A stretch of DNA of 64,000 bases, taken from the NCBI RefSeq assembly GCF_019844075.1, contig NZ_CP081964.1:496001-560000 (forward strand). Reading direction: 5' to 3'. The position numbers were made by a program, and so were the translations under genes. Positions 39,181 through 47,373 of the stretch are shown piece by piece. The notes under the pieces are model-generated. The model did no database searches and was not told the origin of the DNA. It was given only the letters and a program-made list of their open reading frames with translations. Positions within the stretch are counted from its first letter, which is position 1. Every line of letters begins with the position of its first letter. Origin of the DNA: Curtobacterium sp. TC1. GTDB lineage: Bacteria; Actinomycetota; Actinomycetes; Actinomycetales; Microbacteriaceae.

Positions 39181-40157
39181 AGTACATCCTGCAGAAACTC
39201 GTCCTGTTCGTCCTGACCCTCTGGGCCGCGGTCACGCTGAACTTCCTGCTCCCGCGCCTGATGCCCGGCAGCCCGGCCGACGCCGCGCTCGCGAAGCTCA
39301 GCCAGAACGGTCCGGTCACCGACGCCACCAAGAAGGCCATCGAGGCCCAACTCGGCGTCCCCACCGGCAACCTGTGGGACCAGTACGTCAGCTACCTGCA
39401 CCAGGTCATCACCCTCGACTTCGGCACGAGCTACACGTTCTACCCGCAGCCCGTCGGTGACCTCGTCGCGAAGGCCCTGCCGTACACGCTGATCCTGGTC
39501 GGCGTCGTCACGATCCTCGCGTTCGTGCTCGGCACCCTCATCGGTGTCGCGGCGGCGTGGAAGCGCGGCACCTGGCTCGACTCGCTCCCGACGCTGTCGG
39601 GCTCGTTCATGTCGACGTTCCCGTACTTCTGGACCGCTCTGCTCCTGCTGTTCTTCCTCGGCTACGTGCTGCACTGGTTCCCGACGACGGGCGCCTACTC
39701 GGCGACCACCACCCCGGGGCTCAACGGAGCGTTCGCAGCCGACGCCCTGCAGCACGCGGTGCTGCCCGCGGTGACGATCCTGGTGACGAGCCTCGGTGGC
39801 TGGATCATCGGCATGCGCAACGCGATGATCAACACCCTCGGTGACGACTACGTGACGTTCGCCGAGGCGAACGGCCTCCGCGGCCGCACCGTGGCGATCC
39901 GCTACGCGGCCCGCAACGCGATCCTGCCGAACCTGACCGGGTTCGGTCTCGCCCTCGGTGGCGTGGTCGGCGGTTCGGTGCTGGTCGAGCAGGTCTTCGG
40001 CTACCCCGGCATCGGCTACCTGCTGTTCAACGCCGTCATCGGCCAGGACTACCCGCTCATGCAGGCCCTCTTCCTGATGATCACCGTGTCGGTGCTCATC
40101 GCCAACTTCATCGTGGACGTCATGTACGGCGTCCTGGACCCGAGGACGCGTCGATGA
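39177..40157 (+). CDS. ABC transporter permease (DppB type)
   Basis: A 326-aa inner-membrane permease with six helices. The EAA-type loop reads NGLRGRTVAIRYAARNAILP. The N-terminal helix and the RLMPGSPADAALA segment are typical of DppB/OppB. It pairs with the next permease to form the channel. It starts at GTG 39177 overlapping the binding-protein stop by 4 bases and ends overlapping the next ATG by 4 bases. Confidence 0.9.
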   Translation: MKYILQKLVLFVLTLWAAVTLNFLLPRLMPGSPADAALAKLSQNGPVTDATKKAIEAQLGVPTGNLWDQYVSYLHQVITLDFGTSYTFYPQPVGDLVAKALPYTLILVGVVTILAFVLGTLIGVAAAWKRGTWLDSLPTLSGSFMSTFPYFWTALLLLFFLGYVLHWFPTTGAYSATTTPGLNGAFAADALQHAVLPAVTILVTSLGGWIIGMRNAMINTLGDDYVTFAEANGLRGRTVAIRYAARNAILPNLTGFGLALGGVVGGSVLVEQVFGYPGIGYLLFNAVIGQDYPLMQALFLMITVSVLIANFIVDVMYGVLDPRTRR

Positions 40158-41107
40158 CCAACACCACCACTCCGGACGCCACAGTCGCAGTCCGCACGCA
40201 AGACGAAGAACAGCACGCCCCGAGCAAGCTCCGTGCAGCCGCCCGCCAGTTCGGCGTGGTCTGGTCGAACTCGAAGGCCCGGATCGGCATCATCATCCTC
40301 GGGGTGTTCGTGCTGGTCGCGATCTTCGCGCCGCTCCTGGCCCCGTACGGCGCCAGCCAGAACGGGTTCGCCCGTTCCGCCGACGCGACCGCCGACCACT
40401 GGATGGGCACCACCGCCGCCGGCGAGGACGTCCTGTCCCAGATCATCTACGGCGCACGGATCTCCGTGATGGTCGGCGCGGTCGCGGGCATCCTGTCCAC
40501 GCTCGTCGCCGTCGCGATCGGCCTCAGCTGGGGCTACGTCCGCGGGTGGATCGGCGAGGTCATCGGGTTCGTCGTGAACCTGTTCCTGGTCATCCCGGGT
40601 CTGCCCCTGATGATCGTCATCGCCGCGTACCTGCAGAACGGCGGGATCGCCGTCATCATCGCGGTGATCGTCGTCACCGGCTGGGCCTGGGGCGCTCGCG
40701 TCCTGCGCAGCCAGACGCAGTCCCTGCGTGGCCGCGACTTCGTGACGGCGGCGCAGTTCTCCGGTGACGGTGCGACCCGCATCGTGTTCCGCGAGATCCT
40801 GCCGAACATGACCTCGCTCATCGTCGGCTCGTTCTTCGGGGCGGCCACGAGCGCGATCCTGGCCGAGGCCGGCCTCGAGTTCCTCGGGCTCGGCGACTCG
40901 TCGATCGTCAGCTGGGGCACGATCCTCTACTGGGCGCAGAACTCCAACGCACTGCTCACCGGCCAGTGGATCCTGCTCTTCGCCCCCGGCCTCTGCATCG
41001 CGCTGCTCGCGATGAGCCTCACCCTGATCAACTTCGGCGTCGACGCCGTCTCCAACCCGCGGCTGCGCGAGGGCGCGCGTCGTCCCAAGGGAGCCAAGAA
41101 TGCCTGA
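40154..41107 (+). CDS. ABC transporter permease (DppC type)
   Basis: A 317-aa permease with six helices. The family segment HWMGTTAAGEDVLSQIIYGARIS is present. The EAA loop is RGRDFVTAAQFSGDGATRIVFREILPNM. It has a ~40-residue cytoplasmic N-terminus and a basic C-terminus. It overlaps the upstream gene by 4 bases and the ATPase gene by 8 bases. It is the partner of the DppB-type permease. Confidence 0.9.
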   Translation: MTNTTTPDATVAVRTQDEEQHAPSKLRAAARQFGVVWSNSKARIGIIILGVFVLVAIFAPLLAPYGASQNGFARSADATADHWMGTTAAGEDVLSQIIYGARISVMVGAVAGILSTLVAVAIGLSWGYVRGWIGEVIGFVVNLFLVIPGLPLMIVIAAYLQNGGIAVIIAVIVVTGWAWGARVLRSQTQSLRGRDFVTAAQFSGDGATRIVFREILPNMTSLIVGSFFGAATSAILAEAGLEFLGLGDSSIVSWGTILYWAQNSNALLTGQWILLFAPGLCIALLAMSLTLINFGVDAVSNPRLREGARRPKGAKNA

Positions 41108-42854
41108 ATCCACCCTGGAGGCCCGTCCCGGGTCCGCCCCGCAGGCTGCGGACGTCCTGCTCGACGTCCGCGACCTGTCGGTCGTCTACGAGTCGGCCGG
41201 CCAGACGGCCGTCCAGGCGGTCGACCACGTGTCGTTCCAGCTTCGGAAGGGCGAGTTCGTCGGCCTGGTCGGCGAGTCCGGTTCGGGCAAGTCGACGCTC
41301 GGCTACGCGCTGACACGGCTGCAGAAGCCGCCGGCGCGCACGAACGGCGGCAGCATCGTCTTCAACGGCCACGACATCCGCGACCTCGACGAGGAAGCAC
41401 TCCGCCAGCAGCGCCAGGGCGGTTTCGCCATGGTGCTGCAGTCCGGCATGAACGCACTGAACCCGGTGCGCACCGTCCGGAACCACTTCATCGACATCTT
41501 CAAGGCGCACGGCCACGTGTCGCGCGACCGCTGGGACGCCCGGATGAAGGAGCTCATCGAGAAGGTGAAGCTGCCGACGTCGATGCTCGCCTGGTTCCCC
41601 GGGGAGCTCTCCGGCGGCATGCGGCAGCGCGTCTCGATCGCCCTGGCGTTGTCGCTCGAGCCGCAGCTCATGGTGTTCGACGAGCCGACCACGGCGCTCG
41701 ACGTGCTCGTGCAGCACGCCGTCATGGACACGATCATCGAGCTGCAGCAGTCCGAGGGCTTCACGGCCATCCTGATCAGCCACGACCTCGGCATCGTGCT
41801 CGAGGCCACCGAGCGCGTGCTCGTGATGCACGAGGGCCGCATCGTCGAGGACGGCGGCTCGAAGGAGCTCCTGCGCAACCCGCAGGACGCGTACACGCAG
41901 ATGCTGCTCTCGCACTACGCCGACCCGCGGGCCGAGGTCGTGTCCCTGCCCGGGTTCCCGGACCGGTCGCAGCGTGCGACGTCGGGCGAGAAGCGGCAGG
42001 AGGCGACGTCGTCGTTCAGCACCGTCGGTTCGCGTGAGCGCTCGGCGGCGAAGAACCCGATCGTCGTCTCGAACATCGTGAAGACGTACCCGGCTCCGCG
42101 CCGCGGCGAGCAGCCCGTGCAGGCGGTGCGCGACGTGTCGTTCACGCTCGAACCGGGGCAGTCGCTCGCCCTGGTCGGCCAGTCCGGATCGGGCAAGTCG
42201 ACGATCGCGAAGCTGCTGACCGGGGTCGAGAAGCCGACGACCGGTACCGTCCGGTTCGGCGACCTCGACGTCGCGCGGCTGGGCAAGCGCGGTCTGCGCG
42301 ACCTCCGGTCCGAGGTGCAGATGGTCTTCCAGGACCCCTACGCGGCGCTCAACCCACTGCACACGGTGGAGTACACGCTGTCCCGCCCGATCGCGAACTA
42401 CACGGACCTGCAGGGCAAGGACGCGCGGCGCCGCGTGCTCGAGCTCCTCGAGACCGTGGGGCTGACCCCGGTCGAGCAGTTCGCGCAGAAGCTCCCGCAC
42501 CAGCTCTCCGGTGGGCAGCGGCAGCGCGTCGTTATCGCCCGGGCACTCGCGTCCGACCCGCAGGTGATCATCGCCGACGAGCCCGTCTCGATGCTCGACG
42601 TGACGTTGCGCGCCGGCGTGCTCGCCCTGCTCGAGGACCTGCGCGAGCAGTGGGGCGTCTCGCTCCTCTACATCACGCACGACCTGCTCAGCGCGCGCCT
42701 CATCACCGACGACATCATGGTGCTCCACGAGGGCGCCGTGGTCGAGCGCGGGCACACGGCCGAGGTGCTGCAGAACCCGCAGGACCCGTACACGATCGCT
42801 CTGCTCGACGCCGTGCCGAACCCCCGCCGCGCCCTCGCGGAGGGCCGGCTGTGA
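41100..42854 (+). CDS. Fused DppD-DppF-type ATPase
   Basis: A 584-aa protein with two complete nucleotide-binding domains that in many systems are separate proteins. Domain 1: Walker A GESGSGKSTLGY, signature LSGGMRQRVSIA, Walker B LMVFDEPTTALD. Domain 2 (from about residue 320): Walker A GQSGSGKSTIAK, signature LSGGQRQRVVIA, Walker B VIIADEPVSMLD. A ~40-residue charged linker joins them. It energises import by the two permeases. Fused forms are common in Actinobacteria. Confidence 0.92.
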   Translation: MPESTLEARPGSAPQAADVLLDVRDLSVVYESAGQTAVQAVDHVSFQLRKGEFVGLVGESGSGKSTLGYALTRLQKPPARTNGGSIVFNGHDIRDLDEEALRQQRQGGFAMVLQSGMNALNPVRTVRNHFIDIFKAHGHVSRDRWDARMKELIEKVKLPTSMLAWFPGELSGGMRQRVSIALALSLEPQLMVFDEPTTALDVLVQHAVMDTIIELQQSEGFTAILISHDLGIVLEATERVLVMHEGRIVEDGGSKELLRNPQDAYTQMLLSHYADPRAEVVSLPGFPDRSQRATSGEKRQEATSSFSTVGSRERSAAKNPIVVSNIVKTYPAPRRGEQPVQAVRDVSFTLEPGQSLALVGQSGSGKSTIAKLLTGVEKPTTGTVRFGDLDVARLGKRGLRDLRSEVQMVFQDPYAALNPLHTVEYTLSRPIANYTDLQGKDARRRVLELLETVGLTPVEQFAQKLPHQLSGGQRQRVVIARALASDPQVIIADEPVSMLDVTLRAGVLALLEDLREQWGVSLLYITHDLLSARLITDDIMVLHEGAVVERGHTAEVLQNPQDPYTIALLDAVPNPRRALAEGRL

Positions 42855-43720
42855 CCACGCTGCACGACTTCCCGGCGGTGCCGGCGTTCGGCCACCTGCC
42901 GACGCCGGACGGTGTCGACGTCGTCGGCATCGACCTGCCGATCGGCCGCCTCACGGCGTACCGGATCGTGCCGTCCGGCCCCTCGAAGGGCACGGTCCTC
43001 ATCGTCCCGGGATACACCGGCTCGAAGGAGGACTGGCGGACGTTCCTGCCGATCCTCCGCGACGCCGGGTGGTCGGCGGTCGCGATCAGCCGCCGCGGAC
43101 AGGCGGACTCGGCGGCACCGGACGACCGCACGGCCTACTCGCTCGAGCACGAGGCCGCGGACGTCGTCCGCATCGCCGGACTGCTCGACGACGGGGCACC
43201 GGTCCACCTCATCGGCCACTCGCTCGGCGGTGTGATCGTCCGCGCCGCGGCGATCGCGTCCCCGACGTCGTTCCGCGACGCGACGATGTTCTGCTCCGGC
43301 CCGCACGGCTGGCAGTACCGGAAGGCCGCCGAGAAGACCATCGTCGCCGACACGTGCTCCAACCGCGCGTTGTTCGACGCGCAGAACCCGCTCTGGGCCG
43401 GCCGTCCCGACGCGGAGCTGCCCGACGACGTCCGGATGGTCCGCGAGCGGTTCGACCACACGAGCGTGCTCAGCGTGCTCGGTGGCGCGGCGATCCTCGA
43501 GGACCGCGCCGACACCACCGACGCTCTGCGTGCGACCGGGCTGCCGGTCCTCGTCGCGCACGGCGTCTGGGACGGTGCCTGGCCGATCCCGTGGCAGGCG
43601 GACATGGCCGAGCGGCTCGGCGCCGAGTACGCCGTCATCGCCGAGAGCTACCACGGCCCCCAGGTCGAGAACCCGCTCGGGACCGTCGCCGTCTTCGACA
43701 CGTTCATGAGCAAGCACTGA
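42851..43720 (+). CDS. Alpha/beta hydrolase
   Basis: A 289-aa alpha/beta-hydrolase. The nucleophile elbow is GHSLGG (about residue 122). The oxyanion region is VPGYTGSKEDW and the likely catalytic His is in ESYHGPQVENP near the C-terminus; the acid is probably Asp in GVWDGAW. In this operon it may remove acyl groups from imported glycosides, but that is inference. The GTG start overlaps the ATPase stop by 4 bases. Its last codons and stop are part of a 16-base tandem duplication. Confidence 0.85.
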   Translation: MTTLHDFPAVPAFGHLPTPDGVDVVGIDLPIGRLTAYRIVPSGPSKGTVLIVPGYTGSKEDWRTFLPILRDAGWSAVAISRRGQADSAAPDDRTAYSLEHEAADVVRIAGLLDDGAPVHLIGHSLGGVIVRAAAIASPTSFRDATMFCSGPHGWQYRKAAEKTIVADTCSNRALFDAQNPLWAGRPDAELPDDVRMVRERFDHTSVLSVLGGAAILEDRADTTDALRATGLPVLVAHGVWDGAWPIPWQADMAERLGAEYAVIAESYHGPQVENPLGTVAVFDTFMSKH

Positions 43721-43736
43721 CATGAGCAAGCACTGA
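43705..43736 (+). repeat. 16-bp exact tandem duplication over the hydrolase stop codon
   Basis: CATGAGCAAGCACTGA occurs twice back to back (43705-43720 and 43721-43736). The first copy encodes the last residues MSKH and the stop. The second is untranslated and lies 28 bases before the GH1 gene. Confidence 0.9.
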
Positions 43737-43764
43737 CACGAACGCCCACTGAAAGGACCCCGTC

Positions 43765-44955
43765 ATCACCACGCTCGACTTCCCGAAGGGCTTCCTCTGG
43801 GGCGCCGCCACCGCGGCGCACCAGATCGAGGGCAACAACACCAACTCGAACTGGTGGGCGCACGAGCACGAGCCGGACACCACCATCGTCGAACCCTCCG
43901 GCGACGCCGCGGACAGCTACCACCGCTACCGCGACGACATCCGGATCGCCGCCGAGCTCGGCCTGAACTCGTACCGCTTCAGCATCGAGTGGGCGCGCAT
44001 CGAGCCGGAGCGCGGGTTCGTCAGCCGCGCCGAGATCGACCACTACCGCCGCATGGTCGAGACGTGCCACGAGTTCGGCATCGAACCGATCGTCACGCTC
44101 ATGCACTTCACGGTGCCCCGCTGGTTCGAGCGCGACGGCTTCTGGCGCGCCCCTGACGCCGCCGACCTGTTCGCCCGGTACACGGAAGCGGCGCTCCCCG
44201 TGGTGTCCGACGGCGTCCGGTACGTCTGCACGATCAACGAGCCGAACATCGCGGCGATGCTCGCCGGCGGCGAGGACGCGTCGAACCTCGTGGCCTACGG
44301 CCTGCCGAACCCGGACCTCGGCGTCGCCGACGCCCTGCTGGCCAGCCACAAGCGGTCGCGCGAGGTGCTGGGACAGGTGCCGGGCCTCCAGTCCGGGTGG
44401 ACCATCGCGACCCAGGCCTTCACGTCGACCGGCGAGCCCGGCGCGGACGCGATGCTCCGCGAGTACGGGTACCCGCGCGACGACTGGTACCTCGAGAACG
44501 CTGCCGGCGACGACTTCCTCGGCGTGCAGGCGTACACCCGGACCTTCATCGGCGCTTCCGGTCCGTTGCCCGTGGCGGACGACGTCGAGACGACCCTGAC
44601 CGGCTGGGAGTTCTACCCCGAGGCCTCGGCCGACGGGCTGCGCAGCGCGTGGGAGCTCTCCGGCGGCGTCCCGCTGATGATCACCGAGAACGGCATCGCC
44701 ACCGCCGACGACACCCGTCGGCAGGCGTACACGCAGGGCGCCCTCGAGGGCATCCACCGCTGCATCGAGGACGGCATCGAGGTCCTGGGCTACCAGCACT
44801 GGTCGCTCCTGGACAACTACGAGTGGGCGTCCGGCTTCCGACCGACCTTCGGCCTGGTGTCGTGGGACCCGGAGACCTTCGAGCGCACCCCGAAGCCGTC
44901 CGCGCACTGGTACGGGAAGGTCGCACAGGCGAACGCCCTCGAGACGGCGGAGTAG
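43765..44955 (+). CDS. GH1 beta-glucosidase with non-canonical ATC start
   Basis: A family-1 glycosidase that hydrolyses beta-glucosides. Acid/base Glu is in TINEPN (about residue 161) and nucleophile Glu in ITENGIA (about 312). The N-terminus TLDFPKGFLWGAATAAHQIEG is exactly family-like, but the expected ATG is ATC at 43765. GAAAGGA lies 7 bases before it, and an in-frame TGA is five codons upstream, so no ATG, GTG or TTG can start the full protein. The next ATG (44053) would remove 96 residues including essential barrel strands. At 396 aa it is compact for GH1. It has no signal peptide and acts after import. Confidence 0.8.
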   Translation: MTTLDFPKGFLWGAATAAHQIEGNNTNSNWWAHEHEPDTTIVEPSGDAADSYHRYRDDIRIAAELGLNSYRFSIEWARIEPERGFVSRAEIDHYRRMVETCHEFGIEPIVTLMHFTVPRWFERDGFWRAPDAADLFARYTEAALPVVSDGVRYVCTINEPNIAAMLAGGEDASNLVAYGLPNPDLGVADALLASHKRSREVLGQVPGLQSGWTIATQAFTSTGEPGADAMLREYGYPRDDWYLENAAGDDFLGVQAYTRTFIGASGPLPVADDVETTLTGWEFYPEASADGLRSAWELSGGVPLMITENGIATADDTRRQAYTQGALEGIHRCIEDGIEVLGYQHWSLLDNYEWASGFRPTFGLVSWDPETFERTPKPSAHWYGKVAQANALETAE

Positions 44956-44968
44956 TCCGCCCGCTCGA

Positions 44969-46168
44969 TCAGCTGCCCGAGTAGTAGTGCGCCAACTGCT
45001 CCGCGACCGCACGGTCGCGGAGCAGTTCTGCGCGCGCGGTGGCGGTCGAACCCTCGTCGTCCTCGGCGTTCACGTCGACGTCGAGTGCGAGCACCGACCG
45101 CACGGTGTCCAGGTCGCCGGAGTCGACCGCGGCGATCAGCAGGGACGCGCCCCGTGAGCCGAGCGCCCTGGTGTCCGCACCCGCAGCGGCGAGCGACCGC
45201 ACGATCGCGGCGTGGCCACCCCATGCGGCGCGGACGATCGGGGTGTTGCCGTCGCCGTCCCGGGCCTCCAGGTCGGCGCCCGCAACGACGAGCACGTCGA
45301 TCGCCCGACGTGCGTCGCGGTCGATCGCCAGCGTCAGCGGCGTCCGCCCCTCGGCGTCCGTGAGCTGCAGTGACGCACCGCGGTGGAGGAGCTCCTCGAG
45401 CATCTCGGGCCGGTCGAACCACGCGGCGGCATGGAGCGGGGCGAAGCCCCAACGCGGGTCGACGTCGTCGACGTCGCTCGCGTCGTCGGCCAGGTGCAGC
45501 CCGCCCAGGTCGCCGTACGCGGCGGCACGCACCACCTCGGTGGCGTACTCGACCCAACCGTCGGGCACCGGGCCGTGCCACCCACGTGCCGGGCGAGCGT
45601 CGAGCTCGGTGTAGACGGACTCGGGGACGCTGCGGATCGCGACCCGGACGCTGCGGAAGCGGATCGCCACCTCGCCGACGGGTGAGACGAGCAGACGGAG
45701 CTCCCACCGGTCGAGGTCGTGCAGGTACTCGAGCTCGCCACGGACGACGTGGGCGTCCCCGGCGAGCAGCGCGGCAGGGTCGGTGTCCGGTGGGTCGACC
45801 ACCGCGTCACGAAGGCGGAGCGTGACCCTGGCGTGGTTCCACCGACGCCACAGGCCGTCGGGTGTGTCGAGCACCTCGTCGTTGCGGACGATGACCTCGG
45901 TGTGCACGACGACCGGGTCAGGGACGCCGTGCCCGGGCAGGTCGACCGTCGTCCCGGTGTCGTCGTCATCGTCGTCGTCCGGGTGCGCGAGGTCCGGGTG
46001 CTCGACGTCCCATCGTGCGATGCGGGAGTCGGTCCACTTGACGGTCAGGAGCGCGGCGACGGCCGGGGGAGCGTCCTCGAGCACCCGGGCGACGTGTTCC
46101 CGCTGTCCGTCGAAGTCCTCGAGGGAGACGTAGCCCACGGACGGCCAGTTCACTCGACTCCATCGCAC
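44969..46168 (-). CDS. Ankyrin-repeat protein
   Basis: A 399-aa soluble protein. The first ~215 residues contain an unusual run of seven Asp (about residue 65) and no domain I recognise. Residues ~215-390 hold about five ankyrin repeats (for example GFAPLHAAAWFDRPEMLEELLHRGASL, GNTPIVRAAWGGHAAIVRSLAAAGAD). Such repeats mediate protein binding. It starts at GTG 46168. It is convergent with the GH1 gene with 13 bases between stops, and its own 3' coding end contains a perfect 16-bp hairpin that may terminate GH1 transcription. Confidence 0.82.
   Translation of the reverse strand: MRWSRVNWPSVGYVSLEDFDGQREHVARVLEDAPPAVAALLTVKWTDSRIARWDVEHPDLAHPDDDDDDDTGTTVDLPGHGVPDPVVVHTEVIVRNDEVLDTPDGLWRRWNHARVTLRLRDAVVDPPDTDPAALLAGDAHVVRGELEYLHDLDRWELRLLVSPVGEVAIRFRSVRVAIRSVPESVYTELDARPARGWHGPVPDGWVEYATEVVRAAAYGDLGGLHLADDASDVDDVDPRWGFAPLHAAAWFDRPEMLEELLHRGASLQLTDAEGRTPLTLAIDRDARRAIDVLVVAGADLEARDGDGNTPIVRAAWGGHAAIVRSLAAAGADTRALGSRGASLLIAAVDSGDLDTVRSVLALDVDVNAEDDEGSTATARAELLRDRAVAEQLAHYYSGS
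44994..45027. terminator. 16-bp perfect hairpin inside the ankyrin gene 3' end
   Basis: Arms 44994-45009 and 45012-45027 are exact inverse copies with a 2-base loop. They lie within the last codons of the ankyrin gene and 39 bases after the GH1 stop, the only terminator-like structure for GH1. Confidence 0.6.
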
Positions 46169-46177
46169 GGGTCGACA

Positions 46178-47233
46178 CTACCCCGCGGACACCCGACGCC
46201 CACGGGTTCGCCGATCGGCGGGCCCGCGCTGCAGCAGTCGGGTGACGGGGCGGTCGATCGTCCACCACACCACGACCGAGGTTGCAACCGCTGCGACCAG
46301 TGCTCCGATGGTGGCGGCCACCGGCGCTGCCGCGCCCGAGACGACCGCAGCGACGACGGCGACCGTGGCCGGAGCGACGATGGGGTGCGTCAGGTAGAGC
46401 GCGTACGAGGCGTCACCGAGCGTGCGTCCGACCGGGCCGATCCGAGGGCCCAGCAGGGGCTCGCTCGCCACCGTCACCAGCAGGACCACCGTGGCGAGCG
46501 GCAGCAGTGCGAGGCCCGGGAGCGATGCCCCCGCCACCGCGCCGACGGCGAGCCAGAGCGCGATGATCGCTGCGAGCCGGACCAGGAGCGCTCGGGTGGT
46601 CCGGTCGAGCGCCCAGGTCCCGACGGCCATGCCGACCAGGAAGCAGAGGACGAACCGGTTGGCGTGGAACTGCCACGTCGGCCATCCCTCGGGCCCGCGG
46701 AACGCCGAGGCGACCGCCAGGCCGGTGAACACGACGACGGCGAGTCGGAACGGGTCGGTGCGGGCGGCGAGGGCGATCGTCACGACCAGGTAGAAGAGCA
46801 GTTCGAACGAGAGCGTCCAGGTGACCGTGTAGAACGGCTCGACGACCGCGTCCGGACCGCGGCCCGGCAGGAACAGGTACGACAGCGCGATGTACGTCGG
46901 GGACGACGACGTGCGCTCGAGGGTCGCCGGAGCGACCACCATCATGAGCAGCTTCGCCGTCATCACCGCCCACGCGAGCGGGAGGATCCGGACCAGTCGA
47001 CGGCGCAGGAAGCCCCACGCGGTCGGCCGCGGAGTGCGTCGCGTGACCACGACGGCCACGAACCCGCTGATCGCGAAGAACACCGTGACGCCGATCTGCC
47101 CGGTCGGCACATCCGCCAGGGGTGTGTCGAGTCGCGCGTGCAGGTAGGTCGGCACGTGGGAGCAGACCACCAGGAGCGCGGCGACGAACCGCAGCACCTG
47201 GACGCCGGTGAACGTCGGTCGCGAGATGGCCAT
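46178..47233 (-). CDS. Acyltransferase 3 family membrane protein
   Basis: A 351-aa protein with about ten membrane helices. The family signature is RPTFTGVQVLRFVAALLVVCSH at the N-terminus, with the conserved Arg and His. These enzymes add acetyl or other acyl groups to surface polysaccharides, which fits the adjacent EPS genes. FFAISGFV and RLVRILPL are also typical. The ATG at 47233 is preferred over an upstream TTG-led extension. It is divergent from the GH39-like gene. The small gap to the ankyrin gene (9 bases) may reflect co-transcription. Confidence 0.87.
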   Translation of the reverse strand: MAISRPTFTGVQVLRFVAALLVVCSHVPTYLHARLDTPLADVPTGQIGVTVFFAISGFVAVVVTRRTPRPTAWGFLRRRLVRILPLAWAVMTAKLLMMVVAPATLERTSSSPTYIALSYLFLPGRGPDAVVEPFYTVTWTLSFELLFYLVVTIALAARTDPFRLAVVVFTGLAVASAFRGPEGWPTWQFHANRFVLCFLVGMAVGTWALDRTTRALLVRLAAIIALWLAVGAVAGASLPGLALLPLATVVLLVTVASEPLLGPRIGPVGRTLGDASYALYLTHPIVAPATVAVVAAVVSGAAAPVAATIGALVAAVATSVVVWWTIDRPVTRLLQRGPADRRTRGRRVSAG

Positions 47234-47282
47234 GACCCCAGACTGCGGCCGGGGTGGTCTCGAAGGCCAGTTGTCCACATGT

Positions 47283-47301
47283 TGTATTTTACATAAAAGA
47301 A
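47283..47301 (+). promoter_or_regulatory. EPS-region upstream motif, copy A
   Basis: TGTATTTTACAT in an AT-rich island before the GH39-like gene. It aligns with CGTATTTCA (52542, minus), CGTATGTCA (56860, minus) and TGTATCTCA (61949, minus). It is the weakest of the four matches. Confidence 0.45.
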
Positions 47302-47373
47302 CTCGTACGCCTTGCGTCTGCCATGAATACCGAGGATTACTCCGAACGCTCGGATCTGTCGCAGGCTGGCCGG

